Virus record (IMG/VR): IMGVR_UViG_3300032240_002285
Span: 35,746 to 99,745 of that record
From: a virus
Length of the DNA stretch: 64,000 nucleotides
Strand: one strand, 5' to 3'
Positions 25,825 to 31,967 of this stretch are shown one piece after another. The translations under genes and the position numbers were made by a program. The notes below the pieces were generated by a model. That model searched no databases. It was given only the letters and a program-made list of their open reading frames with translations, and was not told where the DNA came from. The number at the start of each line of letters is the position of its first letter. Positions within the stretch are counted from its first letter, which is position 1.

Positions 25825-26544
25825 ATGAATAACGAGGTTAACAAAATTATATCGGTATATACCACAATACTTGAGAATAAATCAATATTACAGGAATTTA
25901 ATTCCGTAAGCCTTGCGGATACTAATTATTCAAATGTAAAATTTAATAATGACTCAACAAGAAATGATTCGGTTAACAAAGCTCTCTTAGATGATATTCA
26001 ACAAGCAGCCTCTAATGTTGGTATAGTAGCAACAATTACAACAGCAAAATCAGGACATAGTGAAAAAACCACTACAGGTAATACAAGTAGACATTCAACA
26101 GGTGCTGGAGTTGATATTGCAAAGTTGAATGGGATTGGTTCGGATAATGCGACGAGTGCTATGGATGGTAATCCTGAATTTAGAAATTTAGGAAATAAAC
26201 TCAAAGATTCTTTAGTGTCATTAGGTTATACTTGGAATACAGAGTCGGGAAATCCAAAGGCAGTTTTATGGCAAACAAACTCTGGAGGTAACCATTATAA
26301 TCATTTACATGTATCCAATAATTCGGGAGAAACTTCTGAACCAACAAATTCTAAAGACTCAAGTGAATTAGGAGATTTAAATAAAAACTCGGTAACATCT
26401 ACATTGTCAAATTTAATGTCGACCGCATCCAAAAGTTCTTCGCAGTCTATAACTCCTGACCCTTTGATTATGGCATTTGCAAATAAACTTACAAGTGCGT
26501 TGGGTCTCACAGAAAATATCAATAAAATTAAAAGATTATTATAA
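25825..26544 (+). CDS. M15-type peptidase (VanY/endolysin-like), 239 aa
   Basis: Zinc ligands of the D-Ala-D-Ala carboxypeptidase/L-Ala-D-Glu peptidase fold are visible: SRHSTGAGVD (His90, Asp97) and HYNHLHVS (His160/His162). It would cut peptidoglycan stem peptides. There is no signal peptide; instead the N-terminus has ILE (15-17) and ILQE (21-24) sites like those cut by prohead proteases, so it may be a virion-borne lysin delivered at entry. The C-terminal Ser/Asn-rich tail ends in a helix. A class B motif precedes it. Confidence 0.78.
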   Translation: MNNEVNKIISVYTTILENKSILQEFNSVSLADTNYSNVKFNNDSTRNDSVNKALLDDIQQAASNVGIVATITTAKSGHSEKTTTGNTSRHSTGAGVDIAKLNGIGSDNATSAMDGNPEFRNLGNKLKDSLVSLGYTWNTESGNPKAVLWQTNSGGNHYNHLHVSNNSGETSEPTNSKDSSELGDLNKNSVTSTLSNLMSTASKSSSQSITPDPLIMAFANKLTSALGLTENINKIKRLL

Positions 26545-26577
26545 AAAAAACCCATCGTAAGATGGGTTTTTCTTTTT
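26543..26577. terminator. bidirectional rho-independent terminator
   Basis: Stem ACCCATC/GATGGGT with loop GTAA flanked by an A-run and a T-run, between convergent genes. Confidence 0.9.
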
Positions 26578-27200
26578 TAGATGATTTTGAACAAATCGTC
26601 AGTTGATTTTCTTACTTTCGGATAGTTTTGATATTCATCAGTTGCGTCTCTCTTACCTATTGGACAAACAATCACAGATGATGTTTCCGTCAATCCTAAG
26701 ATACTATCGTATTGTCCTCTATCAAATCCCTCCATCGGACAAGAATCAATCCCTAAAACGGATAAAGAGGTTAATAAATTACCTACCGCTAAGTAGATTT
26801 GTTTTTCAACCCAAGTACTTTTTTGGTCTTCAGTTTGTGAAGATACTGCATGTTTCATCATACCTTCGTATTCCGCCAACATTTCTTTAGTTACTCCTCT
26901 TGTATTGATAATGTTTTCAACAAACAAATCAACTTCGTTTTCATCAACATTTTTGTTTTTTACAAAAATTAACAAAACACTTGCGTCAGTAATTTGTGAT
27001 TGACCCCATGAAGCACCTTTTAATTGTTTTCTGATTTCAGGATTTGTTACAATTAAAATTTTGTAAGGTTGTAATCCAAAAGAAGCTGGTGATAATTGAA
27101 TAACTTCTTTAATTGTGTCTAATTCTAATTCTGATAATTGATAAGTTGAATCAAACTTTTTTGTGGCATAACGCCATTTAAGATTTTCTAAAATATTCAT
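26577..27200 (-). CDS. nitroreductase-family NAD(P)H:FMN oxidoreductase, 207 aa
   Basis: Typical nitroreductase N-terminus with the FMN-binding Arg (LKWRYATKKFD), SPASFGLQPYK, GQSQITDASVLLIFV, and a C-terminal GIDSCPMEGFD...IVCPIGKR. It reduces quinones or nitro compounds using FMN. It looks host-like rather than phage-specific and may have been acquired; it is bounded by terminators on both sides. Confidence 0.85.
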   Translation of the reverse strand: MNILENLKWRYATKKFDSTYQLSELELDTIKEVIQLSPASFGLQPYKILIVTNPEIRKQLKGASWGQSQITDASVLLIFVKNKNVDENEVDLFVENIINTRGVTKEMLAEYEGMMKHAVSSQTEDQKSTWVEKQIYLAVGNLLTSLSVLGIDSCPMEGFDRGQYDSILGLTETSSVIVCPIGKRDATDEYQNYPKVRKSTDDLFKII

Positions 27201-27221
27201 TTTTTTTGATTAAGGTTTAAT

Positions 27222-27258
27222 AAAAACCCCCAACTTAAAATTAAATTGAGGGTTTTTT
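27222..27258 (-). terminator. rho-independent terminator
   Basis: AAAACCCCCAA/TTGAGGGTTTT with one mismatch and T-runs both ways; it lies just after the small lipoprotein gene on the minus strand. Confidence 0.65.
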
Positions 27259-27274
27259 ATTTTTACAAAATTAA

Positions 27275-27430
27275 TTATTTTGCTACTGTTGTGTCTGCAA
27301 CTACTGCAATTGTGTCAGCTTTCACTGAATCTGCAACTACTGCAGTTGAATCAGTTTTTACTTCAGTTGATGTTGAGCCTCCGCAAGAAGCTAATGTTAA
27401 AATTGATACTAATGCTACGATTTTTTTCAT
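27275..27430 (-). CDS. small Bacteroidota-type lipoprotein, 51 aa
   Basis: MKKIVALVSILTLASCGGS is a signal peptide with lipobox LASC. The mature part is a short Thr/Val/Ala/Asp sequence with an internal near-repeat (TAVVADS, IAVVADT). Lipid anchoring to the inner or outer membrane is expected. The frame is bounded by a terminator and lies opposite a long spurious plus-strand frame. Function unknown; such mini-lipoproteins are common in Bacteroidota chromosomes, suggesting host origin. Confidence 0.65.
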   Translation of the reverse strand: MKKIVALVSILTLASCGGSTSTEVKTDSTAVVADSVKADTIAVVADTTVAK

Positions 27431-27471
27431 AATTGTTTTTTTTGTTTTTTATATAATAGTTAATTGTTTTT

Positions 27472-27563
27472 TGGCAGAAGGTACCAGATTCGAACTGGTG
27501 GATAGGTTTAACCCCATCCGCAGTTTAGCAAACTGCTGGTTTAAGCCACTCACCCAACCTTCT
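27472..27563 (-). tRNA. tRNA-Ser (GCT), CCA encoded
   Basis: Acceptor AGAAGGT/ACCTTCT, discriminator G then CCA. Anticodon stem GCAGT/ACTGC with loop TTGCTAA (GCT). A long variable arm fits class II serine tRNA. Confidence 0.92.
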
Positions 27564-27577
27564 ATAAATTGGTAATA

Positions 27578-27608
27578 CAAATATAACAAAAATCCCCCAA
27601 TTTTTCAA
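27578..27608 (-). promoter_or_regulatory. class A promoter of tRNA-Ser, TTG-N20-TATATTTG
   Basis: TTG at 27606-27608, spacer 20, TATATTTG at 27578-27585 on the minus strand, 14 nt before the tRNA. It overlaps the terminator of the upstream gene. Confidence 0.7.
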
Positions 27609-27617
27609 TAGGGGGAA
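27587..27617 (-). terminator. rho-independent terminator after 149-aa gene
   Basis: CCCCC/GGGGG stem (27594-27598 with 27611-27615) followed on the minus strand by ATTTTTG. It shares bases with the tRNA-Ser promoter. Confidence 0.7.
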
Positions 27618-27641
27618 AGTTAATAATAGAAAATTTTAAGT

Positions 27642-28091
27642 TTATTTTAAGAATCTCAACTTATATAAAGTAGAAAAAATTAATTCTTGTACTCCATCAA
27701 TTTGATTTTGAATATATGATTCTTTAACACCTTTTCTATTTTTTTCAATGTTATCATCCAAAGCTTTGAAATAAGATATTAATTGTTCAGTTGATTTATA
27801 GTCAACCATTTGAATTGTTTTGTATCCTGTTATTATATCATATTTTCCTTGGTAACTTTCAACAATACCATCAATTAATTCAACAATTTCATCATAATAT
27901 GTCCCTAAAGCCATATGTTCTGCAAATGATGATTGAGATTTGGTTTGCCAATGAAAAATATGTGCTTGGCTTCTTGAATGAAGTAATGTTGCAATCATAT
28001 CTACAACATCTCCTGTTTCTGTTGTTTCTTTTTGTTCGTTAAGCTTCATAGCTTTAAACAACTGTTCTTTAGTTATTGTTACTTTGTCCAT
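27642..28091 (-). CDS. ferritin-like/DUF5856-like helical protein, 149 aa
   Basis: LLHSRSQAHIFHWQTKSQSS followed by EHMALGTYYDEIVELIDGIVESYQGKY is a four-helix, Dps/ferritin-like pattern with His, Asp and Glu positions that could bind metal. It resembles DUF5856 proteins of T4-like phages (recognition only). The N-terminus contains MKLNEQKE with L-N-E then Q, a candidate prohead protease site, so it may be an internal virion protein. A class B-like motif is only 3 nt before the ATG. Confidence 0.65.
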   Translation of the reverse strand: MDKVTITKEQLFKAMKLNEQKETTETGDVVDMIATLLHSRSQAHIFHWQTKSQSSFAEHMALGTYYDEIVELIDGIVESYQGKYDIITGYKTIQMVDYKSTEQLISYFKALDDNIEKNRKGVKESYIQNQIDGVQELIFSTLYKLRFLK

Positions 28092-28094
28092 GAC

Positions 28095-28102
28095 AATAAA
28101 TA
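28095..28102 (-). promoter_or_regulatory. class B motif (TATTTATT variant)
   Basis: On the minus strand, 3 nt before the ATG at 28091. Confidence 0.45.
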
Positions 28103-28163
28103 CTTGTATACGTTTGTTTGTTTCGCATCATCGTATTTGTTTCGCACAAAATTTAATAACTTG

Positions 28164-28234
28164 CACTCCCTAAAGGATTCGAACCTCTACAAACGGTTTT
28201 GGAGACCGTTGTGCTACCGTTACACCAAAGAAGT
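28164..28234 (-). tRNA. tRNA-Trp (CCA anticodon)
   Basis: Acceptor ACTTCTT/AGGGAGT, discriminator G. Anticodon stem ACGGT/ACCGT with loop CTCCAAA. No encoded 3' CCA. Confidence 0.9.
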
Positions 28235-28242
28235 GAATAATG

Positions 28243-28313
28243 AGGTCAGAACAGGATTCGAACCTGCGTAGACGGTTTTGCAGACCGCAGCCTAGCCACT
28301 CGGCCACCCGACC
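28243..28313 (-). tRNA. tRNA-Cys (GCA)
   Basis: Acceptor GGTCGGG/TCTGACC with wobble pairs, discriminator T as expected for Cys. Anticodon loop CTGCAAA. No encoded CCA. Confidence 0.88.
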
Positions 28314-28319
28314 TTATTG

Positions 28320-28390
28320 TTACCCGAGAAGGATTCGAACCTACCCAAAGCGCACCAAAAACGCTTGTGCTACCGCTACACCATCGAGCA
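28320..28390 (-). tRNA. tRNA-Gln (TTG)
   Basis: Acceptor TGCTCGA/TCGGGTA, discriminator A. Anticodon stem AGCGT/GCGCT with loop TTTTGGT. No encoded CCA. Confidence 0.88.
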
Positions 28391-28396
28391 ATTTAA

Positions 28397-28473
28397 TGGG
28401 GTGAAAAATGGGGGTCGAACCCATAACCTTCCGAATCACAATCGGACGCTCTGCCTGTTGAGCTATAGACACC
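28397..28473 (-). tRNA. tRNA-His (GTG) with weak acceptor stem, CCA encoded
   Basis: Anticodon stem TCCGA/TCGGA with loop TTGTGAT; G(-1) opposite discriminator C and an encoded CCA are present. The acceptor GTGTCTA/TTTTCAC has three consecutive T-T/C-T mismatches in the middle, so the molecule may be degenerate or need processing. Confidence 0.75.
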
Positions 28474-28478
28474 ATATG

Positions 28479-28637
28479 CTGTAGTGGAAGGAATCGAACC
28501 TCCAAGGGGTAATTAGGTAAAGGACAATAGTGCTTGCAAGCTGGTGGTCTACCCCGATATCCTTACTTTATTTCATAATCCCCGCCCCCGAGACAGGAGG
28601 GTGCGTCTGCCAAGCGTACGCATTTCGCCACACTACA
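28479..28637 (-). tRNA. interrupted or insertion-bearing Leu-type tRNA-like RNA (about 158 nt)
   Basis: Perfect 7-bp acceptor TGTAGTG/CACTACA, a Leu-type D arm (TGGCGAAAT ... TGGCAGACGCA) and a proper T arm (GGAGGTTCGATTCCTTC) lie about twice as far apart as normal. The D loop carries an extra palindrome GCGTACGC. About 75 nt of extra sequence follow a CCCTC-CTGTCTC-GGGGG hairpin, and include GGGGTA/TACCCC and palindrome GCTTGCAAGC. The anticodon cannot be assigned (GTC if the hairpin loop is used). It is too short for a typical group I intron. Confidence 0.6.
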
Positions 28638-28643
28638 ATTTTC

Positions 28644-28727
28644 AAACTAACTCACTGGAAACCTTATAACTTATTTTCAAAGCTTATGGGTTAAGCACTC
28701 CTATTATGTTAGTTTCTCGTGCTCTAA
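28644..28727. ncRNA. structured intergenic RNA with potential pseudoknot
   Basis: Interleaved helices: AAACTAAC (28644-28651) with GTTAGTTT (28708-28715), and TTAAGCAC (28691-28698) with GTGCTCTAA (28719-28727, one bulge). No reading frame covers this spacer between tRNA genes. Probably transcribed on the minus strand with the array. Confidence 0.45.
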
Positions 28728-28732
28728 GTGTG

Positions 28733-28817
28733 AGGAGAGTTAGGGATTCGAACCCCAGGTCCTGTTACAGACTTCGGTTTTCAAGACCGACGCAATCGAC
28801 CGCTCTGCCAACTCTCC
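28733..28817 (-). tRNA. tRNA-Ser (TGA)
   Basis: Acceptor GGAGAGT/ACTCTCC; anticodon stem TCGGT/ACCGA with loop CTTGAAA; long variable arm. Discriminator T rather than G, no encoded CCA. Confidence 0.9.
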
Positions 28818-28835
28818 TTATTTGTTTTACTATTG

Positions 28836-28909
28836 TTGGAATAGATGGACTCGAACCATCGACATCTACCGTATCAGGATAGCGCTCTAACCAACTGAGC
28901 TATATTCCA
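28836..28909 (-). tRNA. tRNA-Ile (GAT)
   Basis: Perfect acceptor TGGAATA/TATTCCA, discriminator A. Anticodon stem CTATC/GGTAG with loop CTGATAC. Confidence 0.92.
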
Positions 28910-28914
28910 AAGTA

Positions 28915-28985
28915 CCCCACTTCACCAGCTTAACGGACTGGCTGCCATATGGGAGTGGGGGTTTCCTGTTATTTCAGGACTCCGT
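28915..28985. ncRNA. structured spacer between tRNAs
   Basis: CCCCACT (28915-28921) pairs with AGTGGGG (28954-28960); ACGGA (28933-28937) pairs with TCCGT (28981-28985), interleaved with the first; a TCCTG/CAGGA hairpin sits between. No gene covers it. The 5-bp helix could be chance. Confidence 0.35.
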
Positions 28986-29068
28986 GGTCAGGACAGGATT
29001 CGAACCTGTATGAGTTTCTCACCTCTACCCCTGGACGGGGCTGCGTCTCTCCATTTCGCCACCTGACT
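28985..29068 (-). tRNA. class II tRNA, Leu-like body, anticodon uncertain
   Basis: Acceptor GTCAGG/CCTGAC extended by an A1-C72 mismatch, D arm TGGCGAAATGG..GACGCA as in Leu tRNAs, a long variable arm (GTGAG/CTCAT) and T arm ACAGG-TTCGAAT-CCTGT. The anticodon arm GCCCCGTCCAGGGGT leaves a 5-nt loop with a full stem, or a 7-nt loop CGTCCAG with a G at position 33. No standard Leu anticodon is present. Confidence 0.6.
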
Positions 29069-29074
29069 ATAAAA

Positions 29075-29104
29075 CAAATATACTACCAATATTTCAAAGA
29101 ACAA
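29075..29104 (-). promoter_or_regulatory. class A promoter, TTG-N19-TATATTTG
   Basis: TTG 29102-29104, 19-nt spacer, TATATTTG 29075-29082 on the minus strand, 6 nt before the class II tRNA. Starts the downstream tRNA block. Confidence 0.7.
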
Positions 29105-29135
29105 AAAAAAACCTCGGAATTTTGTCCCAAGGTTT
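29103..29135 (-). terminator. rho-independent terminator after 34-aa gene
   Basis: AAACCT.GG/CC.AGGTTT stem followed by an eight-T run on the minus strand. It abuts the next block's promoter. Confidence 0.75.
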
Positions 29136-29159
29136 CAAATATTTTTAGTTTAAACTTTC

Positions 29160-29264
29160 TTATCCTAAAATGATATCTAACACACGAGACGCGTATGGGC
29201 CATTCCAACAAATTGAATTTGAGGATTGGTTACTAAACGACATAATGTGTTGTGATGTTTTCAT
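29160..29264 (-). CDS. 34-aa microprotein with its own promoter and terminator
   Basis: Frame MKTSQHIMSFSNQSSN... ending SRVLDIILG. A perfect class A promoter lies 19 nt upstream of the ATG and a terminator about 25 nt after the stop, so a small gene is well supported even though its peptide is unrecognised. Start could also be the second Met (residue 8). Confidence 0.5.
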   Translation of the reverse strand: MKTSQHIMSFSNQSSNSICWNGPYASRVLDIILG

Positions 29265-29283
29265 TATTTTATTATATATACTT

Positions 29284-29313
29284 CAAATGTAGTAAAAGTT
29301 TACCTAATCTCAA
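29284..29313 (-). promoter_or_regulatory. class A promoter, TTG-N19-TACATTTG
   Basis: TTG 29311-29313, 19-nt spacer, TACATTTG 29284-29291 on the minus strand, upstream of the 34-aa gene. Confidence 0.7.
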
Positions 29314-29421
29314 TTATTTATGTTTTTTATGCTCAACTTTATGCATTACATAGTGAGATACAATACATGCAATAAAACATGCGGGAAATTCTTTTAATGT
29401 GTCAATTAAAAATTGTGTCAT
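29314..29421 (-). CDS. 35-aa hydrophobic microprotein
   Basis: MTQFLIDTLKEFPACFIACIV then a His/Lys-rich end (HKVEHKKHK): one short membrane helix with a basic tail. It lies between tRNA-Gly and the 34-aa gene and ends just before that gene's promoter. It could be spurious, but there is no competing frame. Confidence 0.4.
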   Translation of the reverse strand: MTQFLIDTLKEFPACFIACIVSHYVMHKVEHKKHK

Positions 29422-29442
29422 TTTATTTTATTTAATTTTTTG

Positions 29443-29514
29443 AGCGAGTAGTGAGAATCGAACTCACATATCCAGATTGGAAGTCTGGAACACTAACCGT
29501 TGTGCTATACTCGC
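29443..29514 (-). tRNA. tRNA-Gly (TCC)
   Basis: Perfect acceptor GCGAGTA/TACTCGC, discriminator T. Anticodon stem CCAGA/TCTGG with loop CTTCCAA. Confidence 0.92.
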
Positions 29515-29550
29515 AACATAAAACAAACTTATTGTGTCCTTCTACACATC

Positions 29551-29690
29551 ATAACCAATTTTTATTGGCGGTTACATTTTGCATTGGGTTAATTACTCCC
29601 CACTTATAGTAACTCTACCCTCACCGCTCTGATATCTAGAATCAAGACAGTTCTTTAGGACTTATATACCGTGGGGTTACACCACAGTCG
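29551..29690. ncRNA. structured spacer between tRNA-Gly and tRNA-Thr
   Basis: No gene. CCAAT/ATTGG hairpin near 29555-29567; GTTAC (29571-29575) with GTAAC (29609-29613) interleaved with CCCCAC (29598-29603) and GTGGGG (29671-29676). The weaker helices could be chance. Confidence 0.3.
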
Positions 29691-29702
29691 TCGTTTGTTT
29701 CG

Positions 29703-29775
29703 AGCTTCCAGTCGGGCTCGAACCAACGACCTGCTGATTACAAGTCAGCTGCTCTACCAACTGAGCTACGGAAGC
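29703..29775 (-). tRNA. tRNA-Thr (TGT)
   Basis: Acceptor GCTTCCG/TGGAAGC, discriminator T. Anticodon stem GCTGA/TCAGC with loop CTTGTAA. Confidence 0.92.
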
Positions 29776-29780
29776 AATTT

Positions 29781-29887
29781 AATAAGAGAATGTCCCAGCT
29801 ACCTCCTTCTCTTATCTGACATACACTAACGGCTAAATGTAGCTTGACCGATTCACCATAGACGAACTATGTATATTGATGTATGTT
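29781..29887 (-). ncRNA. structured leader RNA upstream of tRNA-Thr
   Basis: Lies between a class A promoter (29898-29927) and tRNA-Thr. A 9-bp hairpin ATAAGAGAA/TTCTCTTAT (29782-29790 with 29807-29815) has GGAGG in its loop on the minus strand. A 7-bp outer helix ACATACA/TGTATGT (29819-29825 with 29880-29886) encloses GCTA/TAGC and CATAG/CTATG hairpins. No reading frame. Confidence 0.5.
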
Positions 29888-29897
29888 ATTTGTTTTA

Positions 29898-29927
29898 CAA
29901 AGATAAATAAATTTTTGATTAGAACAA
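29898..29927 (-). promoter_or_regulatory. class A promoter of the Thr/Gly tRNA block, TTG-N19-TATCTTTG
   Basis: TTG 29925-29927, spacer 19 nt, TATCTTTG 29898-29905 on the minus strand. Confidence 0.7.
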
Positions 29928-29928
29928 A

Positions 29929-30618
29929 TTAGTTAGAAAATTTTTCTTCGTATAAAGTGTTTGTTTTACCTATTTCCGTATTTTCAGAATAATTCAATTC
30001 TGTTATTTCATCTTTTAGATAAAAAACAAAATTTCCTTGAGAACCTTCGTTGATTTCCCATCCACCAAAACCTTCTTCTAATAAATTATAACAATAATCT
30101 TCTATATTTGCAGGAACTGAAATGTTTGTACCTTCAAATGTTGAATGGATATATCCAGAATCTCCACCCCCATCAAATCTCACTTCCAATTTTTCAGGTA
30201 CATTTCCACCCTCAAACAATTCTTTTAATTCCATGAATATCTCTGGTTCATCTTCAAAAGTATTTGTAATTGTATCATTAGTACTATACTCTGTCCAATA
30301 CTCACTTACAGTAATTTCTTGTGTGTCACCATCGATGTCAATTTCTCCTCTAATCCAACTCAAATCGTCAGGAGTGTCATGAAATGCTAAATCATTTTCA
30401 TGTACATAATCAATAATTTTTTTCAAAATTTTAATTAATCCTGCAGGTACTTCTGCACGATACATATTTGAAAAATGAGTCAATTCATTTGTATCAACAG
30501 TGTCCCATCCACTTTCAACGTCGAATTCAATGTTACCTACATTTGTCCCTAAAGATTTCAAGTAGTTTGAAACGCTTCTAAGGTATTTTTTTTCTTCTGG
30601 TGTTAAGATTCCTTTCAT
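29929..30618 (-). CDS. DUF6878-like acidic protein, 229 aa
   Basis: The second half has FDGGGDSGYIHS and EGFGGWEINEGSQGNF, the pattern I associate with DUF6878 (GGGDSG ... GGWE..EG..G). The rest is acidic and helical. No function is known. A class B motif ends 4 nt before the ATG. The stop is directly next to the class A promoter of the tRNA block. Confidence 0.6.
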   Translation of the reverse strand: MKGILTPEEKKYLRSVSNYLKSLGTNVGNIEFDVESGWDTVDTNELTHFSNMYRAEVPAGLIKILKKIIDYVHENDLAFHDTPDDLSWIRGEIDIDGDTQEITVSEYWTEYSTNDTITNTFEDEPEIFMELKELFEGGNVPEKLEVRFDGGGDSGYIHSTFEGTNISVPANIEDYCYNLLEEGFGGWEINEGSQGNFVFYLKDEITELNYSENTEIGKTNTLYEEKFSN

Positions 30619-30622
30619 AATC

Positions 30623-30630
30623 TATAAATA
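30623..30630 (-). promoter_or_regulatory. class B motif TATTTATA
   Basis: Perfect 8-mer on the minus strand, 4 nt before the ATG at 30618 and adjacent to the stop of the upstream gene. Confidence 0.55.
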
Positions 30631-30978
30631 CTAGTCTTCTATTTTAAGTGTCCTCAACATCCATTGAGGTCTTTCATTTTTCATGATGTTATTAACCCAT
30701 TCCTTAGCAGATGGGACATAGTTGTTACAATCCTCTTTTACATGTTGTTCACCAACATAACGAGTATAAACTATGTCACCATCACTGTTAAGAAACTGTG
30801 ACCCAAACTTTTTTTCCATTTCAAATATACCTTCACTGTGATGTCTGAACATTCTATGTAAAGAATCTCCCATCCATCCTTTGGTCTCATCCATCCACTC
30901 ATGTAAGTGGATGTAATCTTCAGGTTTACCACCAAATTTCTTGGCAGAACTCTTTGAATGTAAATTAGGATGTGCCAT
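30631..30978 (-). CDS. DUF6915-like protein, 115 aa
   Basis: HPNLHSKSSAKKFGGKPEDY, IHLHEWMDETKG, RMFRHHSEGIF, FG.....DGDIVYTRYVGEQHVKED and a final W-rich end match the DUF6915 pattern, rich in conserved His that could bind metal. It starts 3 bp after the lipoprotein gene, so the two are cotranscribed. Function unknown. Confidence 0.7.
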   Translation of the reverse strand: MAHPNLHSKSSAKKFGGKPEDYIHLHEWMDETKGWMGDSLHRMFRHHSEGIFEMEKKFGSQFLNSDGDIVYTRYVGEQHVKEDCNNYVPSAKEWVNNIMKNERPQWMLRTLKIED

Positions 30979-30980
30979 TT

Positions 30981-31727
30981 TTAATTTGAATTACCTTTTA
31001 AATAATAATCTTTGTTTGAGGTCAAGATGGCTCTCAATCCTGTACCAGGATAAGTCCCATAAACTCTGTATAATCCTTTAGGAATTCGGTTACCCTGATA
31101 ATTGTATGTATATTCATAAATTATTCGTTCCATTACATAAGTAAATCCTGTCAAAGAACCATTAGTTACTAAAGTATTACCAATTTTTTCATACGTTGAT
31201 ACAGTTCTTTGTCTTTTGGTGTCATTAGCCATAGCAGATACAGGAATCATGATGTTAATCCAAGCGGTTCCAACAACAGTGTTTTTTGGAATTTTCACCG
31301 TAGTAAAATTATATGCAATTTTTGGATTACCATAATCATCTGTACCTCCATTAACTTGTGGAATATCTGCCTGAATAATCGCAGGTAACCGTCCGTCATA
31401 CCAATGTGGCATATCTACGTAATTTAAAAAATTGTACTTAATCGCTCCACCATCAACCCCATTGTACCCAAGAAACGGTCGAGGGAATAAAGGAGATTTT
31501 TGTGTACTATCCCTCAAGTAAGATGATATCATAACATATTTTGATGTCGGTTCAATAAAAATGTAAGCTTTTGGAGTTGTTGTTGATGGTGTATTTGTCG
31601 CCATCGTAGATAACACCATAGTTTCTTGAGTACTATTAGGAGATAATGGTACAATTTCTTCTTGAGTACAAGAAAATACTAAAAAAGAAAATGTGAATAA
31701 CGATAAAAATAAGTTTTTTAGTTTCAT
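30981..31727 (-). CDS. secreted lipoprotein, 248 aa
   Basis: MKLKNLFLSLFTFSFLVFSC is a signal peptide with lipobox VFSC. The next residues TQEE are acidic, like the surface-export signal (LES) described for Bacteroidota lipoproteins. The mature protein is beta-rich with many aromatic residues. The ATG at 31727 is chosen because it begins the signal peptide. Upstream bases include TACCTTTA, a near-match to the class A -7 element. Function unknown. Confidence 0.72.
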   Translation of the reverse strand: MKLKNLFLSLFTFSFLVFSCTQEEIVPLSPNSTQETMVLSTMATNTPSTTTPKAYIFIEPTSKYVMISSYLRDSTQKSPLFPRPFLGYNGVDGGAIKYNFLNYVDMPHWYDGRLPAIIQADIPQVNGGTDDYGNPKIAYNFTTVKIPKNTVVGTAWINIMIPVSAMANDTKRQRTVSTYEKIGNTLVTNGSLTGFTYVMERIIYEYTYNYQGNRIPKGLYRVYGTYPGTGLRAILTSNKDYYLKGNSN

Positions 31728-31787
31728 TTGTGTTGTATTAAGTTTCTGTAAAGGTAATAAAAAAAAATAATGATACAAAATTATTTT

Positions 31788-31864
31788 TGGTGGACCAGCC
31801 TGGGCTCGAACCAGGGACCTACTGATTATGAGTCAGGCGCTCTAACCGACTGAGCTACAAGTCC
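31788..31864 (-). tRNA. tRNA-Met (CAT), CCA encoded
   Basis: Acceptor GGACTTG/CTGGTCC (one T-T mismatch), discriminator A, CCA. Anticodon loop CTCATAA. Could instead be tRNA-Ile2 with lysidine-modified CAT. Confidence 0.88.
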
Positions 31865-31875
31865 AAATTTTAATG

Positions 31876-31955
31876 TGGGAGTGGAGGGATTCGAACCCCC
31901 AATGTCGTAGACCACAGATTTACAGTCTGCTAAGCAACCGTTGCTCAACACTCCC
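31876..31955 (-). tRNA. tRNA-Tyr (GTA)
   Basis: Perfect acceptor GGGAGTG/CACTCCC, anticodon loop CTGTAAA, medium-long variable arm as in bacterial Tyr tRNAs, discriminator A. Confidence 0.9.
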
Positions 31956-31967
31956 AATTATTATACG

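Noticed and set aside
27246-27575. Plus-strand 109-aa frame
   Set aside because: It runs antisense through the small lipoprotein gene and through tRNA-Ser; the opposite-strand features explain the sequence.
28032-28271. Plus-strand 79-aa frame ending NEVRTGFEPA
   Set aside because: Antisense of tRNA-Trp and tRNA-Cys; the ending is the familiar false translation of tRNA T arms.
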